Shown: positions 1 to 6,652, counted from the first letter of the stretch. The stretch is DNA of 11,821 nt from JAICIG01 sp035532215 (GCA_035532215.1 DATKRK010000201.1:1-11821), one strand, 5' to 3'. Made by a program: numbers and translations. The notes: a model not told the origin generated them from the letters alone.

Positions 1-146
1 AGCATGCAGTACTGGTCGAAATGCAGTTGCCGATTGCCGGCCTTGTCTCGTGCGCAAGCCTCGTCACGCAGCCGTTCGAGCAGGCGCGAGACCGCCTCGA
101 TAAACTTCAATCCCCCGACGTCCTGCTCGCGAATTTCGGACCGCCT
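1..146 (-). CDS. N-terminal fragment of an IS4-like transposase, cut by the window edge
   Basis: Reading the minus strand from 146 down to 1 gives an open frame with V-G-G-L-K-F-I-E-A-V near its start and R-D-K-A-G-N-R-Q-L-H-F-D-Q-Y-C-M at the window edge. I recognise this from memory as the N-terminal segment of IS4-family transposases common in planctomycetes; no search was run. A TAG lies in frame at 147-149 and no ATG follows it. The start is therefore either a TTG (108-110) or lost by mutation, and the copy may be degenerate. The catalytic DDE residues would lie outside the window. The gene points away from the beta-propeller gene at 273, and bases 147-272 between them show no other coding signal. 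I am fairly unsure of the family and more confident that the frame is coding. Confidence 0.5.
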
Positions 147-272
147 CTATCCAGCCATGCCTGTGCCTGCCAAAATGACCGATCAATCGCCCGGTCATCC
201 GGAGGCGCAAATATCGTGCCGAACAGGATTGGAACGCCTCCCCTTAATCCCACCCCTGGATTGCCGCCAGCC

Positions 273-1532
273 ATGAAATTCCGCCTGTTGATCGTCGCTG
301 TCGCCGCGTTGGCCTCGTTCGGCGCCGATTCGCGCCGCAGCAGTCTTCCGTCGAGCGATTGGCCGGCCTGGCGCGGCCCGCACCGCGACGGTCTCTCCAG
401 CGAGCGTGGGCTACTGCAAACCTGGCCCGAAGCAGGGCCGAAGCTGCTCTGGAAAGCGAGCGGGCTGGGCGAGGGGTATTCGACCCCCAGCATCGCCGGC
501 AAGCTGATCTACGAGATGGGCAACCGCGAGGGCCAGGAGTTGCTCCTGGCCTTGGACCGCACCCGGCAAGGCGCCGAGGTCTGGGCGACGGAAATTGGGC
601 CGGTGCGGCACGGCGGAGGCGGCTATGCCGGACCGCGCTCGACGCCGACCGTCGACGGCAACCGCGTTTACGCCCTGGGCTTGAATGGCGACTTGGTTTG
701 CTGCAACGCCTTGCAGGGCGACATCGTCTGGCGGCACGATCTGGTTAAGGAATTCGGCGGCAAAGTCGGCGGCTGGGGCTACGCCGAAAGCGTGCTCATC
801 GACGGCCCCTGGCTGATCTGCACGCCGGGCGGGCAGCAAGCCACCTTGCTCGCGCTGCAAAAGAAAAACGGCAAGCCCGTTTGGCAAGCGCCGGTCGGCG
901 ATATCGCCGACTACGCGTCGATCATCAAGGTCGAAATCGGCGGCGTGCCACAGTACGTACAGTTCACCAAAAAAGGCGTGATCGCCGTGAACGCCAAGAA
1001 CGGCGATTTCCTCTGGCGCTACGACGCGCCGGCCAACGGCACCGCCAACGCTTCGACGCCGCTATTCGCCGACGGCGACGTGTTCGCCGCCTCGGGTTAC
1101 GGCGCCGGCGGCGGCCTGGTACACGTCGAACGCAATGGCAAAGAGTTCAAGGCCGAAGAGGTGTACTTCACCAAGGAGATGAAGAACCACCACGGCGGCA
1201 TGCTGCTCTTCGACGGCTACTTGTACGGCAGCGACGATCCGGGCGTGCTGACCTGTCTCGACTACAAGACCGGCAAGACGCAGTGGAAAGACCGCAGTTG
1301 CGGCAAGTGCTCGCTGACCTACGCCGACGGCATGCTGTTTTGCCGCAGCGAGAAAGGCCCCGTGAGCCTGGTGCGAGCCACGCCCGAGAAGTTCGAGTTG
1401 CTCGGCCGCTTCGAACAACCCGATGCCAGCGGCAAGCCGAACTGGCCGCACCCGGTCGTCGCCGACGGCCGGCTCTACCTGCGCGATCAGGACAACTTGT
1501 TCTGCTACGACCTCCGAGGGGACGCGGAATGA
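273..1532 (+). CDS. Secreted PQQ-like beta-propeller repeat protein
   Basis: This 419-residue protein begins with a probable signal peptide: M-K-F-R, then a hydrophobic run to about residue 18. The mature part opens with W-P-A-W-R-G-P-H-R-D-G (30-40) and W-P-E-A-G-P-K-L-L-W (51-60), a signature of planctomycete PQQ-binding-like propeller proteins. Blade-like units follow, recognisable as D-G-x-R/L-Y...L-D-x-x-T/N-G-x-x-x-W, for example residues 126-153, 233-249, 311-338 and 395-412. It is probably an extracytoplasmic seven- or eight-bladed scaffold related to BamB and quinoprotein dehydrogenase propellers. Catalytic calcium or PQQ ligands are not evident, so enzymatic activity cannot be claimed. 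The frame is open back to 21, but the signal peptide fixes ATG 273. No strong ribosome binding site precedes it. It is convergent with epsC, whose stop is 56 bases away. Confidence 0.85.
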   Translation: MKFRLLIVAVAALASFGADSRRSSLPSSDWPAWRGPHRDGLSSERGLLQTWPEAGPKLLWKASGLGEGYSTPSIAGKLIYEMGNREGQELLLALDRTRQGAEVWATEIGPVRHGGGGYAGPRSTPTVDGNRVYALGLNGDLVCCNALQGDIVWRHDLVKEFGGKVGGWGYAESVLIDGPWLICTPGGQQATLLALQKKNGKPVWQAPVGDIADYASIIKVEIGGVPQYVQFTKKGVIAVNAKNGDFLWRYDAPANGTANASTPLFADGDVFAASGYGAGGGLVHVERNGKEFKAEEVYFTKEMKNHHGGMLLFDGYLYGSDDPGVLTCLDYKTGKTQWKDRSCGKCSLTYADGMLFCRSEKGPVSLVRATPEKFELLGRFEQPDASGKPNWPHPVVADGRLYLRDQDNLFCYDLRGDAE

Positions 1533-1537
1533 GGCAA

Positions 1538-1569
1538 GTCGGAAGACGGCGAAACCCTCGCTTTCCGAC
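1538..1569. terminator. Possible inverted repeat between two convergent genes
   Basis: G-T-C-G-G-A-A at 1538-1544 is complementary to T-T-C-C-G-A-C at 1563-1569, with an 18-base loop. It lies between the convergent stops of the propeller gene and epsC. No T-tract follows on either strand, so a terminator role is only an inference. The right arm is part of a heptamer repeat patch. Confidence 0.25.
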
Positions 1570-1584
1570 CTCCGAGTTCCGACC
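1562..1584. repeat. Heptamer tandem repeat patch (T-T-C-C-G-A type)
   Basis: Three successive heptamers, TTTCCGA, CCTCCGA and GTTCCGA, are followed by CC. The same heptamer family forms a longer array at 11058-11102. A weaker, opposite-strand version (AGTCGGC, AGTCGGA) is seen at 9921-9934. All three lie in intergenic spacers. Confidence 0.6.
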
Positions 1585-1588
1585 TTGT

Positions 1589-2545
1589 TCAAATCTGGTA
1601 GTTCGTCATTTCCGGCGACTGCTCTTGTTCGGCACGGATCCGCAGCTTGGGCTTTTCGAGCACGACGGTCGTGCGCGGATCGACGCTGCGGGTGAGCCAA
1701 ACGCTGGAGCCGATCACCGCATCGTGGCCGATCACGGTCGCCCCGCCGAGGATCGTGGCGTTGGCGTAGATCACTACGCGGTCTTCGATCGTCGGGTGCC
1801 GCTTCGTGCCGCGCACCAGATTGCCCTCGCCGTCGGTGGCGAAGCTCAAGGCGCCGAGCGTCACGCCCTGGTAGAGTTTCACGCGGTCCCCGATCTCGCA
1901 CGTCTCGCCGATCACGACGCCCGTGCCGTGATCGATGAAGAACCGCTGGCCGATCTGCGCGCCCGGATGGATGTCGATGCCCGTCTTGCTGTGGGCCCAT
2001 TCGGTCATCATCCGCGGGATGAGCGGCACGTCGAGGTTCCAGAGCAGGTGGGCCAGCCGATACACGGTCACGGCTTCCAGCCCTGGATAGCAGAAGATCA
2101 CCTCGTCGGGGCAGCGCACGGCCGGGTCGCCCTCGTAGGCGGCCTGCACGTCGAGCGCCAGCATCCGTCGCAGTTCGGGCAGTTGCTCCAGGAACTGGAT
2201 CGCCTTGGCCTGGCCGAGGGCCTCGAAATCGGCTTCGAGATCGCGATGGCAATCGCGGACTGCTTCGTGCCGCAGAGCCCGGCCGATCTGCGTGGTCAGC
2301 TTGTCGTGCAGGCCATCGATCAGGTCGCCGACGTGATACGTGACGTTGCCCAGGTGCAAACCTTCGCGACGGCGATAGCCCGGATAGAGGATCTCCTTGA
2401 GTTCCTCGACGATCTCGATCACCACGTCGTAGTTCGGCAGCGGGCAGTGGCCCAGGTGATTGATCGTGCCGACCTCGGTGTAGGTCTCGACGATGCGGCT
2501 GGTCAGCTCGGGCAATTGTTCTTTCAGGCGGAAATCGGAAGCCAT
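1589..2545 (-). CDS. epsC: Serine O-acetyltransferase (EpsC/CysE type)
   Basis: This 318-residue enzyme is predicted to transfer acetyl from acetyl-CoA to L-serine, giving O-acetylserine for cysteine synthesis in the cytoplasm. A helical N-terminal domain (about 1-180) is followed by a left-handed beta-helix of hexapeptide repeats (about 185-295). By alignment in my head to E. coli CysE, the catalytic pair Asp143/His158 corresponds to D191 (D-I-H-P-G-A) and H206 (I-D-H-G-T-G). The substrate His193 corresponds to H250 (K-R-H-P) and Asp92 to D140. The loop 234-248 (L-S-F...G-T-K) is longer than in CysE, as in EpsC-type enzymes. The last residues N-Y-Q-I end in isoleucine, as in tails that dock into the CysK active site. 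The ATG at 2543-2545 has GGGGAG ten bases upstream. A cysteine-codon-rich leader frame lies about 110 bases upstream and may regulate it. Confidence 0.93.
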   Translation of the reverse strand: MASDFRLKEQLPELTSRIVETYTEVGTINHLGHCPLPNYDVVIEIVEELKEILYPGYRRREGLHLGNVTYHVGDLIDGLHDKLTTQIGRALRHEAVRDCHRDLEADFEALGQAKAIQFLEQLPELRRMLALDVQAAYEGDPAVRCPDEVIFCYPGLEAVTVYRLAHLLWNLDVPLIPRMMTEWAHSKTGIDIHPGAQIGQRFFIDHGTGVVIGETCEIGDRVKLYQGVTLGALSFATDGEGNLVRGTKRHPTIEDRVVIYANATILGGATVIGHDAVIGSSVWLTRSVDPRTTVVLEKPKLRIRAEQEQSPEMTNYQI

Positions 2546-2555
2546 GGCTCAACTA

Positions 2556-2605
2556 CTCCCCGCCGCGGCGACCGGCTGTTAAGCCCGAGGGCGCGCGGCA
2601 GAAGG
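2556..2605 (-). promoter_or_regulatory. epsC ribosome binding site in a possible sequestering hairpin
   Basis: The epsC Shine-Dalgarno GGGGAG is at 2556-2561 (minus). In the transcript, CGCGGCGGGGAG (2556-2567) can pair with an upstream CCUUCUGCCGCG (2594-2605). There are six Watson-Crick pairs in the GC core, then C-G and three G-U wobbles reaching into the Shine-Dalgarno, with one mismatch. The pairing is seen by eye and the region is GC-rich, so chance pairing is possible. If real, it would let the upstream leader region control epsC translation. Confidence 0.35.
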
Positions 2606-2648
2606 AAAACAAAGAGAAACCCAACGGGGCGCGGGCGAGAAAGAAAGC

Positions 2649-2680
2649 GTCCGGTTATTCCGGACAGGAGCACGCCGGAC
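2649..2680 (-). promoter_or_regulatory. Attenuator-like hairpin overlapping the leader stop codon
   Basis: In the minus-strand transcript GUCCGG (2660-2665), A-A-U-A-A, CCGGAC (2649-2654) forms a 6-bp hairpin whose loop contains the stop codon of the cysteine-rich leader frame. A pyrimidine-rich CUUUCUUUCU follows. A second GUCCGG copy (2675-2680) lies 15 bases upstream. It can pair with the same 3' arm, and its UCCGG can also pair with CCGGA of the first copy, so alternative structures are possible. The stem is short for an intrinsic terminator. No folding energy was computed. Confidence 0.4.
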
Positions 2681-2735
2681 AAGAACACGGCGCACCAGCG
2701 AAGCGGGCCAATTCCATCAACAGCCTGCGGTTCAT
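2655..2735 (-). CDS. Putative cysteine-rich leader peptide upstream of epsC
   Basis: ATG (2733-2735) opens a 26-codon frame ending in TAA (2655-2657). It is too short for usual gene finders. Its last ten residues are C-S-C-P-A-C-S-C-P-E, so four of the final ten codons are Cys (TGT, TGT, TGC, TGT). A weak purine-rich GGCGGA lies 7 bases upstream of the ATG. The epsC start is about 110 bases further on in the same direction. Runs of codons for the pathway product just before a hairpin are the hallmark of leader-peptide attenuators (trp, his, leu), and cysteine-rich upstream frames are known in mycobacteria. I infer that this frame reports Cys-tRNA supply to epsC. A chance frame cannot be excluded without homologues. 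Confidence 0.5.
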   Translation of the reverse strand: MNRRLLMELARFAGAPCSCPACSCPE

Positions 2736-3041
2736 GATGAATTCCGCCTGTAAGCCCAAGCTTGCCCGGCAAGCGAAAGTGTTGGCGAACCCGCCGCCGA
2801 TCGCTCGTAAAGCATGCCCGTTAAGTTTCGCGCATTCGCCTTGAATTGCCCGGCATCATGCCTTACTGCGGCAATCCTAGGCGGTACGACCGCCAAAATC
2901 AAGCCATCTGGAAACTGTGTTCGGCTCGGGGGCGCCGCGGAATTGAGGCAAAATCGCGGATAGGGCAGGGGGGGAGTAGGTTGCCCGCCGCAGCTTTTAG
3001 GGAACAGGAAAGCGGCGGCAAGCGAGTCGCTCCTTGCCGGA
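2736..3041. other. Intergenic spacer upstream of the epsC leader, no gene seen
   Basis: No convincing coding frame is visible on either strand. The open frame at 2846-3187 (plus) has poor composition and runs into the MITE-like element. The spacer carries several short palindromes: GCTTGCCCGGCAAGC at 2760-2774, GGCATCATGCC at 2852-2862 and GGCGGTACGACCGCC at 2880-2894. The first lies about 25 bases upstream of the leader ATG and could be an operator. The epsC promoter should be here, but I cannot point to a convincing -35/-10 pair. Confidence 0.5.
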
Positions 3042-3198
3042 CTAGTGCTTTGTCAGGTCTAGGAATTGGGGATAGCAATTTCAAGCAGCGGGGGTGGCTG
3101 GCGGCAGAGCGAAGCGATGCCCCAGCGTACTGGGGCTTCGCCGAGGCTCAGACCCAGCCACCCGCCTACCCAACAATTAAGACCTGACAATGCACTAG
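3042..3198. mobile_element. MITE-like inverted-repeat element, 157 bp
   Basis: The ends are CTAGTGCTTTGTCAGGTCT (3042-3060) and its near-perfect inverse at 3180-3198, with 18 of 19 bases matching. Inner inverted repeats continue the fold: GGGTGGCTG (3092-3100) with CAGCCACCC (3155-3163), and GCCCCAG (3119-3125) with CTGGGGC (3130-3136) around a 4-base loop. The whole element can form one long imperfect hairpin. It encodes no transposase. Each terminus can be read as TA followed by GTGC, compatible with TA target duplication as in IS630/mariner-derived MITEs, though this family assignment is inference. It ends 3 bases from the prepilin peptidase stop and could also stop transcription of that operon. 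Confidence 0.65.
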
Positions 3199-3201
3199 CG
3201 G

Positions 3202-4488
3202 CTACTCCCAGCCGAGCCGCTGGCGGACGAACTGCAAGGCGCCGAGCATCAAGAACAAGGCCAGGAAGCAAAACCCCATCACCGCCGGGACCAGCCAGGG
3301 CGGGTCGAAGTACAGACCGAAAACTTTCCAGCACGCTTGCCAGGCGAGCACGATGACCAACGTCGCCAGGCACAAAAAGGGCCCGTAGGGAATCTGTCGG
3401 CCGCCGCCCAAGATCAATTGGGCCAGACCGAGCGCCAGTCCAAGACAAGGCGCCAGGAAGAAAATCAGCACGCAGGCCTGCCAGCCGACGAACGAGCCGA
3501 TCGCCGCCATCAGCGTCACGTCGCCGAAGCCCATCGCCTCCTTGCGCAGCGTGACGGCGCCGATCACCCGGACCAGCCAGATCAAGCCGCCGCCGGCCGC
3601 CAGTCCGATGAGCGAAGTCAGCAGGCCGATCCAAGGCAACCCGCCGGCGCGCCAAACCAGCACGATGCCCGCGGTTCCCAGTGCAAAAGCCGCCGCGACG
3701 AACTTGAAATTCGACGATCGCAGCGCGCAAGCGACGAACAGCCGCACCGCTTTCGCCCAGCCGCGGCGCGGCAGCCAGAGCCAAGGCAGCAGGGCGGCGC
3801 ACCACATCCAAAAGCAGGCCAAAGCGATGAGCAGCGAGAAGATTTGCGGCGCGCCCTGCAACGCCGCTGGCCAGTTGGCCAGATCGCAGCCGGGAAAAGC
3901 CGCCGAGACGATTTCGATCTGCTGCTTGCCGGCGGGGAGGGCGACCACGTAACCCGGCATGAACGAACTGGGAAACACAGCGGCCAAGATCAACCCGGCC
4001 AGCGCCGCGGGCATCGTCACAGCATCGGGGATCGTCTGTTCGTCGAAATCGATGAACGTGCCGATTAGTAGCAGCGTGAACAGCAAGACGTGCCCGGCGT
4101 AAGCAACGTGCAGAGCCGCCCAGGTGTCGGCATTAAGCGCCAAGGGCAGCGCCCCGCCGCCCGGCAGCAGAGCCAGCCGTTCGATCTCCCAGTAGTACAG
4201 TCCGGCGAACAATCCGCCCGCGAGCAATTCGACGACGATCGGCCGCAGCCAGAAGCCGCGTCCCAACTCGCCGCTTTTGCGCCGCAAGCGCCGCCAGCCG
4301 TAGAGCGGCAGCAGATCGAGCCAGTGGCTTTTGTCGTCGCGCGGATGACGGCGAAGCCAAGGACTTTCGCGCCGCGGCTCGAACGCCCAGGCGTAAATCG
4401 CCGAATTCGCCAGGTTGCCCGCCCAAACGCCCACGAAAAACAACGTCAACAACCGAAATCCAATCGGCACAGCGAGGATGACGTTCAC
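3202..4488 (-). CDS. Prepilin peptidase (A24, type IV leader peptidase family)
   Basis: This 428-residue polytopic membrane protein should cleave leader peptides of type IV pilin-like or pseudopilin substrates at the inner membrane. The two catalytic aspartates are visible: D147 in I-D-F-D-E-Q-T-I-P-D (the D-x6-P-D signature) and D323 in G-F-G-D (320-323). Many hydrophobic segments surround them. The N-terminal methylase-like region keeps R-P-I-V-V-E-L-L (82-89) but lacks the two C-x-x-C pairs of classical bifunctional PilD, so N-methylation may be absent or altered. The insert between the catalytic motifs (about 170-260) is longer than usual. The GTG at 4486-4488 is chosen because it overlaps the shikimate kinase stop (GTGA) and AAGG lies 8 bases upstream, implying translational coupling. 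Upstream in-frame sequence is the shadow of the kinase. Confidence 0.87.
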   Translation of the reverse strand: MNVILAVPIGFRLLTLFFVGVWAGNLANSAIYAWAFEPRRESPWLRRHPRDDKSHWLDLLPLYGWRRLRRKSGELGRGFWLRPIVVELLAGGLFAGLYYWEIERLALLPGGGALPLALNADTWAALHVAYAGHVLLFTLLLIGTFIDFDEQTIPDAVTMPAALAGLILAAVFPSSFMPGYVVALPAGKQQIEIVSAAFPGCDLANWPAALQGAPQIFSLLIALACFWMWCAALLPWLWLPRRGWAKAVRLFVACALRSSNFKFVAAAFALGTAGIVLVWRAGGLPWIGLLTSLIGLAAGGGLIWLVRVIGAVTLRKEAMGFGDVTLMAAIGSFVGWQACVLIFFLAPCLGLALGLAQLILGGGRQIPYGPFLCLATLVIVLAWQACWKVFGLYFDPPWLVPAVMGFCFLALFLMLGALQFVRQRLGWE

Positions 4489-5147
4489 GTCGGCGCCTTC
4501 TGCGGGGAAAGCTGTAAACGATCGATGATCTCGACGGCGATCGCCGGGGGCGTTTTGCCTTCGGTGTCGATCTCGATCTCGGCGCACTGGCGATAAAGGG
4601 GTTCGCGCTCGCGCAGCAGTTCGATCACTTCGGCCGCGCCGCCCGCGGTCGTCAGATTCGGCCGGCGCCCGGCCGTCGTAGCGTCCTGCGCTACGCGCCC
4701 GAGGATCGTTTCGACTGCAGCCCGCAGCCAGACGACGCGCGCCCGTTCGGCGAGCACTCGGCGGTTTTCTTCGCGCAGCACGGCGCCGCCGCCGGCCGCC
4801 AGCACGACGTTCTTGGGGCCGAGCAACTCGGTCAGCACCTGCGATTCGAGATCCCGAAAAGCGGCTTCGCCGTCGTCGGCGAAAATGGCGGCGATCGACT
4901 TGCCGGCCCGCAGTTCGATTTCCACGTCGGCATCGACCCAATCCAGCCCGATCGCCAAGCCCAACTGCCGCGCCACGGTCGTTTTGCCGGCGCCGCGATA
5001 GCCGATGAGAGCCAGGCGGAGCGGCGCGCCGCAGGCGTCAGCCGGCGAGCCGGAGGCGTCAGCCTCCGGGTGCGCGCCGGTACGACCCGGAGGCTGACGC
5101 CTCCGGCTCGCCTGGGTCGTCTCGTCCGGGTTCGATCCGTGTTTCAT
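4485..5147 (-). CDS. aroK: Shikimate kinase with a repeat-encoded N-terminal extension
   Basis: This 220-residue protein phosphorylates shikimate to shikimate-3-phosphate. The core starts near residue 43. It has Walker A G-Y-R-G-A-G-K-T-T (49-57), the shikimate-binding D-A-D (72-74), R98 in F-R-D-L-E, G-G-G (119-121), the lid R-R-P (161-163) and a late R-E-P-L-Y (181-185). About 42 residues precede the usual family start. They are polar and low-complexity, and residues 12-38 or so are encoded by a palindromic repeat. No ATG, GTG or TTG lies between the extension and the core, so ATG 5145-5147 is the only usable start unless a rare codon is used. The gene lies 14 bases after the aroDE stop and overlaps the prepilin peptidase start by 4 bases, so the three form an operon. 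Confidence 0.9.
   Translation of the reverse strand: MKHGSNPDETTQASRRRQPPGRTGAHPEADASGSPADACGAPLRLALIGYRGAGKTTVARQLGLAIGLDWVDADVEIELRAGKSIAAIFADDGEAAFRDLESQVLTELLGPKNVVLAAGGGAVLREENRRVLAERARVVWLRAAVETILGRVAQDATTAGRRPNLTTAGGAAEVIELLREREPLYRQCAEIEIDTEGKTPPAIAVEIIDRLQLSPQKAPT
5034..5112. repeat. REP-like palindrome inside the shikimate kinase gene
   Basis: Two perfect 28-bp inverted arms (5044-5071 and 5085-5112) flank a 13-base loop. Each arm contains its own smaller hairpin, GGAGGC-GTCA-GCCTCC. A further partial copy of the core GGCGTCAGCC lies just outside at 5034-5043, so the core occurs three times (5034-5043, 5055-5064, inverted 5092-5101). From memory, this core resembles a dispersed intergenic repeat of planctomycete genomes. 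Here it lies within the translated 5' part of the kinase gene, in frame and without stops. Confidence 0.75.
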
Positions 5148-5161
5148 CCGTGGCTAAACCA

Positions 5162-6652
5162 CTAATATTTCGCGGGGCCAATGGCCCGCTTCAGCACGTC
5201 GCGCATCAACTCGGCCGGCGGCTCCTGGTCGGTAAACAGCTTGAACTGCAAGGCGGCTTGCCGAATGAACATGTCGACGCCGGTGATCACCGTACAACTG
5301 CGAGCGCGGGCGTCCTTGATCAAGAGCGTGCTCTCGGGGTTGTAGACCGTGTCGAAAACCAGCATCGAGGGCTTCAGATAATGCTTGTCGTAAGGCGTTT
5401 CGTCGACGTGCGGGTGCATGCCGACCGGCGTGCAGTTGACGAGAATATCGACCCAGAAATTGTGTCTCGTGCTCCACTCGACGGCCTTGATGTTGATCGC
5501 GCCGGCCAGGCGGTCGGCCCGCTCGCGCGTGCGGCTGGCGACGACGACTTCGGCCCCGCGACGCTGCAAGCCGAAAGCGATGGCTTTCGCCGCGCCTCCG
5601 GCGCCCAGCACCAGGGCCACCTTGCCGTTGAGATCCTCAGGATTCGAACTTCCGGCTTCTGCCAGGGCGGCGGCGAGGCTGTCCATCGCCGCGCGATAGT
5701 CGGTGTTGTAGCCGGCGGTTTGCTCGCCCTCGAACAACAGCGTATTGGCGGCGCCGACGCCGCGAATCGCGCCGTCGACCTTGGTCACCCGTCTCAGCAC
5801 CGCCTCTTTGTGCGGAATCGTCACGCTCAGGCCCTTGATGCCCAGGGCCGGGCAGTCGTCGAGAAAACTGTTCAAGTCTTCGCGCGGAATGCGAAACGGC
5901 AGATAGACCTTGTTCAACCCGCGTTCGCTAAAGGCGACGTTGTGGATCAGCGGACTGAGGCTGTGGCCGATCGGGTCGCCGATCACGCCGTAGACTTCGG
6001 TCTCCGCATTGATCTGGTCGTATCGGTAGACGTCTCGCATCTGCTCGAAGCTGAGTTGGCCCGGGGCCAAGGCCCGCTCGTGATGGAACGTGGCGTAGCT
6101 GAACGGCGCGCCGTACCGGCCGCACAGCACGCGCGTGGCGACGCCGATATCGCCCATGCACATCCCGACGGTCGGCACTTGGCTGTTTTTCACCAACTGC
6201 AACATCCGCAGATTGTCGTGCGGATGATTGGCCAACGTGGCGATTTTGACGACGTCGGCGTCCAGCGCGGCCAGCCGCGCGTGGACTTCTTCCAGGTTGT
6301 CGGGCGTCTTGCGGAAGTCGTGCAGACTGACGATGCGCTTGGTCTTGCCATATCGCGGGATAGCCGCGGCGGCGTCTTCCTCGAGATCGACGTATTCGAC
6401 GCCTTCGGCGATGGCGCTACGCAAGATCATTCGCCGCTCGTCTTCCGAGCCGCTGTATTTGCCGCCGTCCTGCGGCCGGCGCAGGGTGACGATCACCGGC
6501 CCCGGACGATCGGGCAGCAGCCGCTTCAAATTGACCTGGCCGTTGATATAGTCGAGACGCAACTCGACGAGCGGAGCGCCCTGCTCGACCAGGTGTTTGT
6601 GCTCGGCGATTACGTGGCGATGGCGTCCGCGTCCGATACTTACGCAAATCAT
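5162..6652 (-). CDS. aroDE: Bifunctional 3-dehydroquinate dehydratase / shikimate dehydrogenase
   Basis: This 496-residue fusion carries out two consecutive shikimate pathway steps: 3-dehydroquinate to 3-dehydroshikimate, then NADPH-dependent reduction to shikimate. The N-terminal type I dehydratase (about 1-215) shows E30/R32 in V-E-L-R-L-D, H111 in S-L-H-D-F, the Schiff-base lysine K136 in V-V-K-I-A-T, R174 and A-P-G-Q (196-199). The C-terminal dehydrogenase (about 218-496) shows G-V-I-G-D-P-I-G-H-S-L-S-P (222-234), catalytic K282 in T-I-P-H-K-E-A, N-T-D (316-318), the nucleotide-binding G-A-G-G-A (350-354), N-C-T-P-V-G-M (406-412) and Q465. The same domain order occurs in plants and chlamydiae. 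The ATG at 6650-6652 gives a normal N-terminus, but no clear Shine-Dalgarno is seen. It is first in the operon with aroK and the prepilin peptidase, and is divergent from hisA. Confidence 0.95.
   Translation of the reverse strand: MICVSIGRGRHRHVIAEHKHLVEQGAPLVELRLDYINGQVNLKRLLPDRPGPVIVTLRRPQDGGKYSGSEDERRMILRSAIAEGVEYVDLEEDAAAAIPRYGKTKRIVSLHDFRKTPDNLEEVHARLAALDADVVKIATLANHPHDNLRMLQLVKNSQVPTVGMCMGDIGVATRVLCGRYGAPFSYATFHHERALAPGQLSFEQMRDVYRYDQINAETEVYGVIGDPIGHSLSPLIHNVAFSERGLNKVYLPFRIPREDLNSFLDDCPALGIKGLSVTIPHKEAVLRRVTKVDGAIRGVGAANTLLFEGEQTAGYNTDYRAAMDSLAAALAEAGSSNPEDLNGKVALVLGAGGAAKAIAFGLQRRGAEVVVASRTRERADRLAGAINIKAVEWSTRHNFWVDILVNCTPVGMHPHVDETPYDKHYLKPSMLVFDTVYNPESTLLIKDARARSCTVITGVDMFIRQAALQFKLFTDQEPPAELMRDVLKRAIGPAKY

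Noticed and set aside
21..272. N-terminal extension of the propeller protein back to position 21
   Set aside because: The extension lacks any signal and runs antisense through the transposase fragment. A normal signal peptide begins at ATG 273.
881..2737. Long plus-strand frame of 618 codons spanning the end of the propeller gene and all of epsC
   Set aside because: It is very rich in Arg and repeats the low-complexity pattern of antisense GC-rich frames. It is a shadow of the propeller gene and of epsC.
2846..3187. 113-codon plus-strand frame upstream of the prepilin peptidase end
   Set aside because: It has poor composition, no ribosome binding site, and its C-terminal third is the MITE-like element.
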